A stretch of DNA of 64,000 nucleotides from DAOUET01 sp034430155 (GTDB lineage: Bacteria; Chloroflexota; Anaerolineae; Anaerolineales; UBA4823), in contig DAOUET010000057.1 in NCBI GenBank assembly GCA_034430155.1, positions 81,807-145,806 of the forward strand. Reading direction: 5' to 3'. This document shows positions 62,669-64,000 of the stretch, piece by piece. The notes under the pieces are model-generated. The model ran no database searches and was not told the DNA's origin. It was given only the letters and a program-made list of their open reading frames with translations. A program made the position numbers and the translations under genes. The stretch's first letter is position 1. The number at the start of each line of letters is the position of its first letter.

Positions 62669-63796
62669 CTATGGCGCTGGGGTTGCCTCGACTGCTGGGA
62701 ATACTTCTGGGAGAACATCAATGCGTGGTTCAATACCATACGGTAGTTTCACCGGGACAGGTATATTATACTGCTTCAACAAGAAATCTAAGGTTGCCGC
62801 ATCTGTCTGAACGCGAGTGTCGTCTCCCGCACTCCGCAATGCCAGAGTTAATCTAGCCTGACCGGTTGCAATCAAGTAGTTTAAGGTAACCGCATCCTGT
62901 GGCGTCACAATGAGCGAAATGGTTTGTGGTATTTTGGGTTCAGGCGTTGGCTGGACTTCAGCTTGTGTTTCTGTAGCTTCTGTTGGAGCGATCTCCACAG
63001 GGATCGAGGCTGTTGGGGTTGCCTGTTTTGGTTCTTCCAGAGGAAAATCACCAACACCGAGAACAATGGCATCTTGAATCAACGATTGACTTACCAATCT
63101 GGGGCGTTGTCGTTCGGACGGCACAATATATAAGGTCTGCTCCAAAAGCGGATCAATTTCGGTTCTGCCCTGAACTCCTCCACTGGCTGGCGATTGTGAG
63201 TTTGCAGTTAAAGTCGACGGCCCACCTTCACACAAACATGCTGGTCCTGGTCCAATCACTATGGCTGTGTTATTCGGTAATATTGACTGGTAACCTGTAT
63301 CTAGATCAACAAATGAGAGACTTACGATGACATTTACATGGTCTCCGGCTCGAGGGGCGTAGGATACGCTGCTCAGCCGGTCAATCTCGATCGATACCGC
63401 CACCATTCCTTTAGGAATCAATAAAGCTGCATTGGAGCCACTAGAAGAGATTTGTTCAGTACTATCTGTCACCATGGCAGATGTCATGATCATGTTCGGT
63501 TCCAGATCAACTCGTGCCCGGCGTCCTACAACCGTGGCAAGCTCCGTAAAATAGCCCTCGAATAACAAATCCCTTGGTATGGGAATCAAACTTAACTCTG
63601 TCTCATTAATGACGTTCCCCCGAGGCACATTTTGAGTGGCTACTACCACGTCAACCATTTGGATCGGCGTTGGGGTAGCCACCACAACTGGTTGCTCAGC
63701 TGTGGGCTGAACAATTTTAAACCAAATTACTGCAACAGCAACCAGCCCAAGTATTAAGATAAACGCTAAATAGAAGAAAATTCGACCTCGACGCAT
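62669..63796 (-). CDS. cpaB: Flp pilus assembly protein CpaB
   Basis: A 375-residue protein, longer than usual. A signal-anchor helix (residues ~7-26) is followed by a SAF-like domain ('VVVATQNVPRGNVINETEL', 'LIPKGMVAVSIEIDRLSSVSYAPRAGDHVNVI'; both given in part). A Thr/Pro/Glu-rich linker precedes the last domain 'QTISLIVTPQDAVTLNYL'. It is the RcpC/CpaB outer-side component of the Tad pilus. It is the first gene of the operon in this window; no pilin or prepilin peptidase is present. Confidence 0.9.
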   Translation of the reverse strand: MRRGRIFFYLAFILILGLVAVAVIWFKIVQPTAEQPVVVATPTPIQMVDVVVATQNVPRGNVINETELSLIPIPRDLLFEGYFTELATVVGRRARVDLEPNMIMTSAMVTDSTEQISSSGSNAALLIPKGMVAVSIEIDRLSSVSYAPRAGDHVNVIVSLSFVDLDTGYQSILPNNTAIVIGPGPACLCEGGPSTLTANSQSPASGGVQGRTEIDPLLEQTLYIVPSERQRPRLVSQSLIQDAIVLGVGDFPLEEPKQATPTASIPVEIAPTEATETQAEVQPTPEPKIPQTISLIVTPQDAVTLNYLIATGQARLTLALRSAGDDTRVQTDAATLDFLLKQYNIPVPVKLPYGIEPRIDVLPEVFPAVEATPAP

Positions 63797-64000
63797 GATA
63801 GCCTCCCAAAATAGATTGTAAAAAATTATATCGATGCAAACTAATTGCTATCATACGCGTTCCCAGATAAAAGTCAAGGTACCAGGGGGCTATTCACCTT
63901 AACAAGTATGATAGTCAGCTCAAATGCTAAAATCCTTTGCATGGAAAGAACTATCAGTTTGCACTCATCTGTCATTAAATCAATCCAGCCGGGTTCGAGT

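Noticed and set aside
63967..64000. GGGTTCGAGT at the right edge, like a tRNA T-loop
   Set aside because: The expected anticodon stem (63967-63971 with 63979-63983) does not pair and no acceptor stem is seen upstream.
1..64000. CRISPR array, prophage, integron or transposase
   Set aside because: No regularly spaced repeats, phage structural genes, integrase or DDE transposase frames were seen on either strand.

Overview
The window looks like a chromosomal segment of a Chloroflexota bacterium, most likely Anaerolineae. This is inferred from gene content, not from a marker gene: two MoxR-DUF58 systems, several YfhO-like giant membrane proteins, a Tad pilus operon with a receiver-CpaE fusion, a tungsten-type aldehyde ferredoxin oxidoreductase, a receiver-DUF309 protein and a remnant of a 'GTCATTCTGAG' repeat. 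Base composition is moderate and even. I see no rRNA, tRNA, CRISPR array, transposase or prophage, so most of the region is core-like. The accessory signal lies in small palindromic elements and two interrupted genes.

Layout. 1-5.6 kb: end of a glycosidase-like gene, two small membrane or coiled-coil genes, then (minus) an aldehyde ferredoxin oxidoreductase followed by the NAD(P)HX repair enzyme Nnr, and a divergent GNAT. 5.7-12.5 kb (minus): receiver-DUF309, trpS and a degenerate P-loop kinase; an HD alarmone-hydrolase-like gene; an M24 peptidase lacking metal ligands; a TauE/SafE transporter broken by one in-frame TAG; a histone-deacetylase-like amidohydrolase. 12.7-21.7 kb: a lipoprotein-type isoaspartyl methyltransferase, the chain moxR-DUF58-DUF4129-membrane spermidine-synthase-like (minus), and a 492-residue protein I do not recognise. 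21.8-28.5 kb (plus): alaX, GT2, ROK kinase, class V aminotransferase, FAD oxidoreductase and an AidB-like acyl-CoA dehydrogenase. 28.5-39.2 kb: a lipoprotein, a second moxR-DUF58 pair, three large polytopic membrane proteins of YfhO/GT-C type and a LysE exporter. 39.5-49 kb: a zinc-ribbon coiled-coil protein, a membrane NACHT-HEAT ATPase, yggS-yggT-yggU, pgeF, a glutaredoxin-DUF2085 fusion, TlpA, CcdA and an L,D-transpeptidase. 49-57 kb: csoR-copZ-copA, TlpA-Lgt, a broken DUF302 gene, folB-folK facing folE, and hpf. 57-64 kb (minus): the Tad operon cpaB-cpaE-cpaF-tadB-tadC, followed by comF.

How the genes fit together. The 45-54 kb stretch is an envelope thiol and copper module: CcdA supplies electrons across the membrane, two TlpA-type thioredoxins use them, Lgt anchors lipoproteins, and CsoR/CopZ/CopA control copper. 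The folate genes share one locus. The Tad genes supply the motor, platform and localisation parts of a pilus whose pilins must lie outside the window.

For the hunt, the best signals are: (1) two 94-bp palindromic elements 13 kb apart whose three core differences all preserve the fold, including one fully compensatory base pair; (2) at least four genes whose -10 box ends only 6-9 nt before the start codon, implying leaderless mRNAs; (3) two genes each split by one in-frame stop; (4) several unusual proteins: a lipoprotein PIMT, an M24 protein without key metal ligands, a P-loop protein with a broken Walker A, a receiver-DUF309 fusion, a glutaredoxin-DUF2085 fusion and a membrane NACHT-HEAT ATPase. 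I did not find a clear new multi-gene defence or metabolic system.
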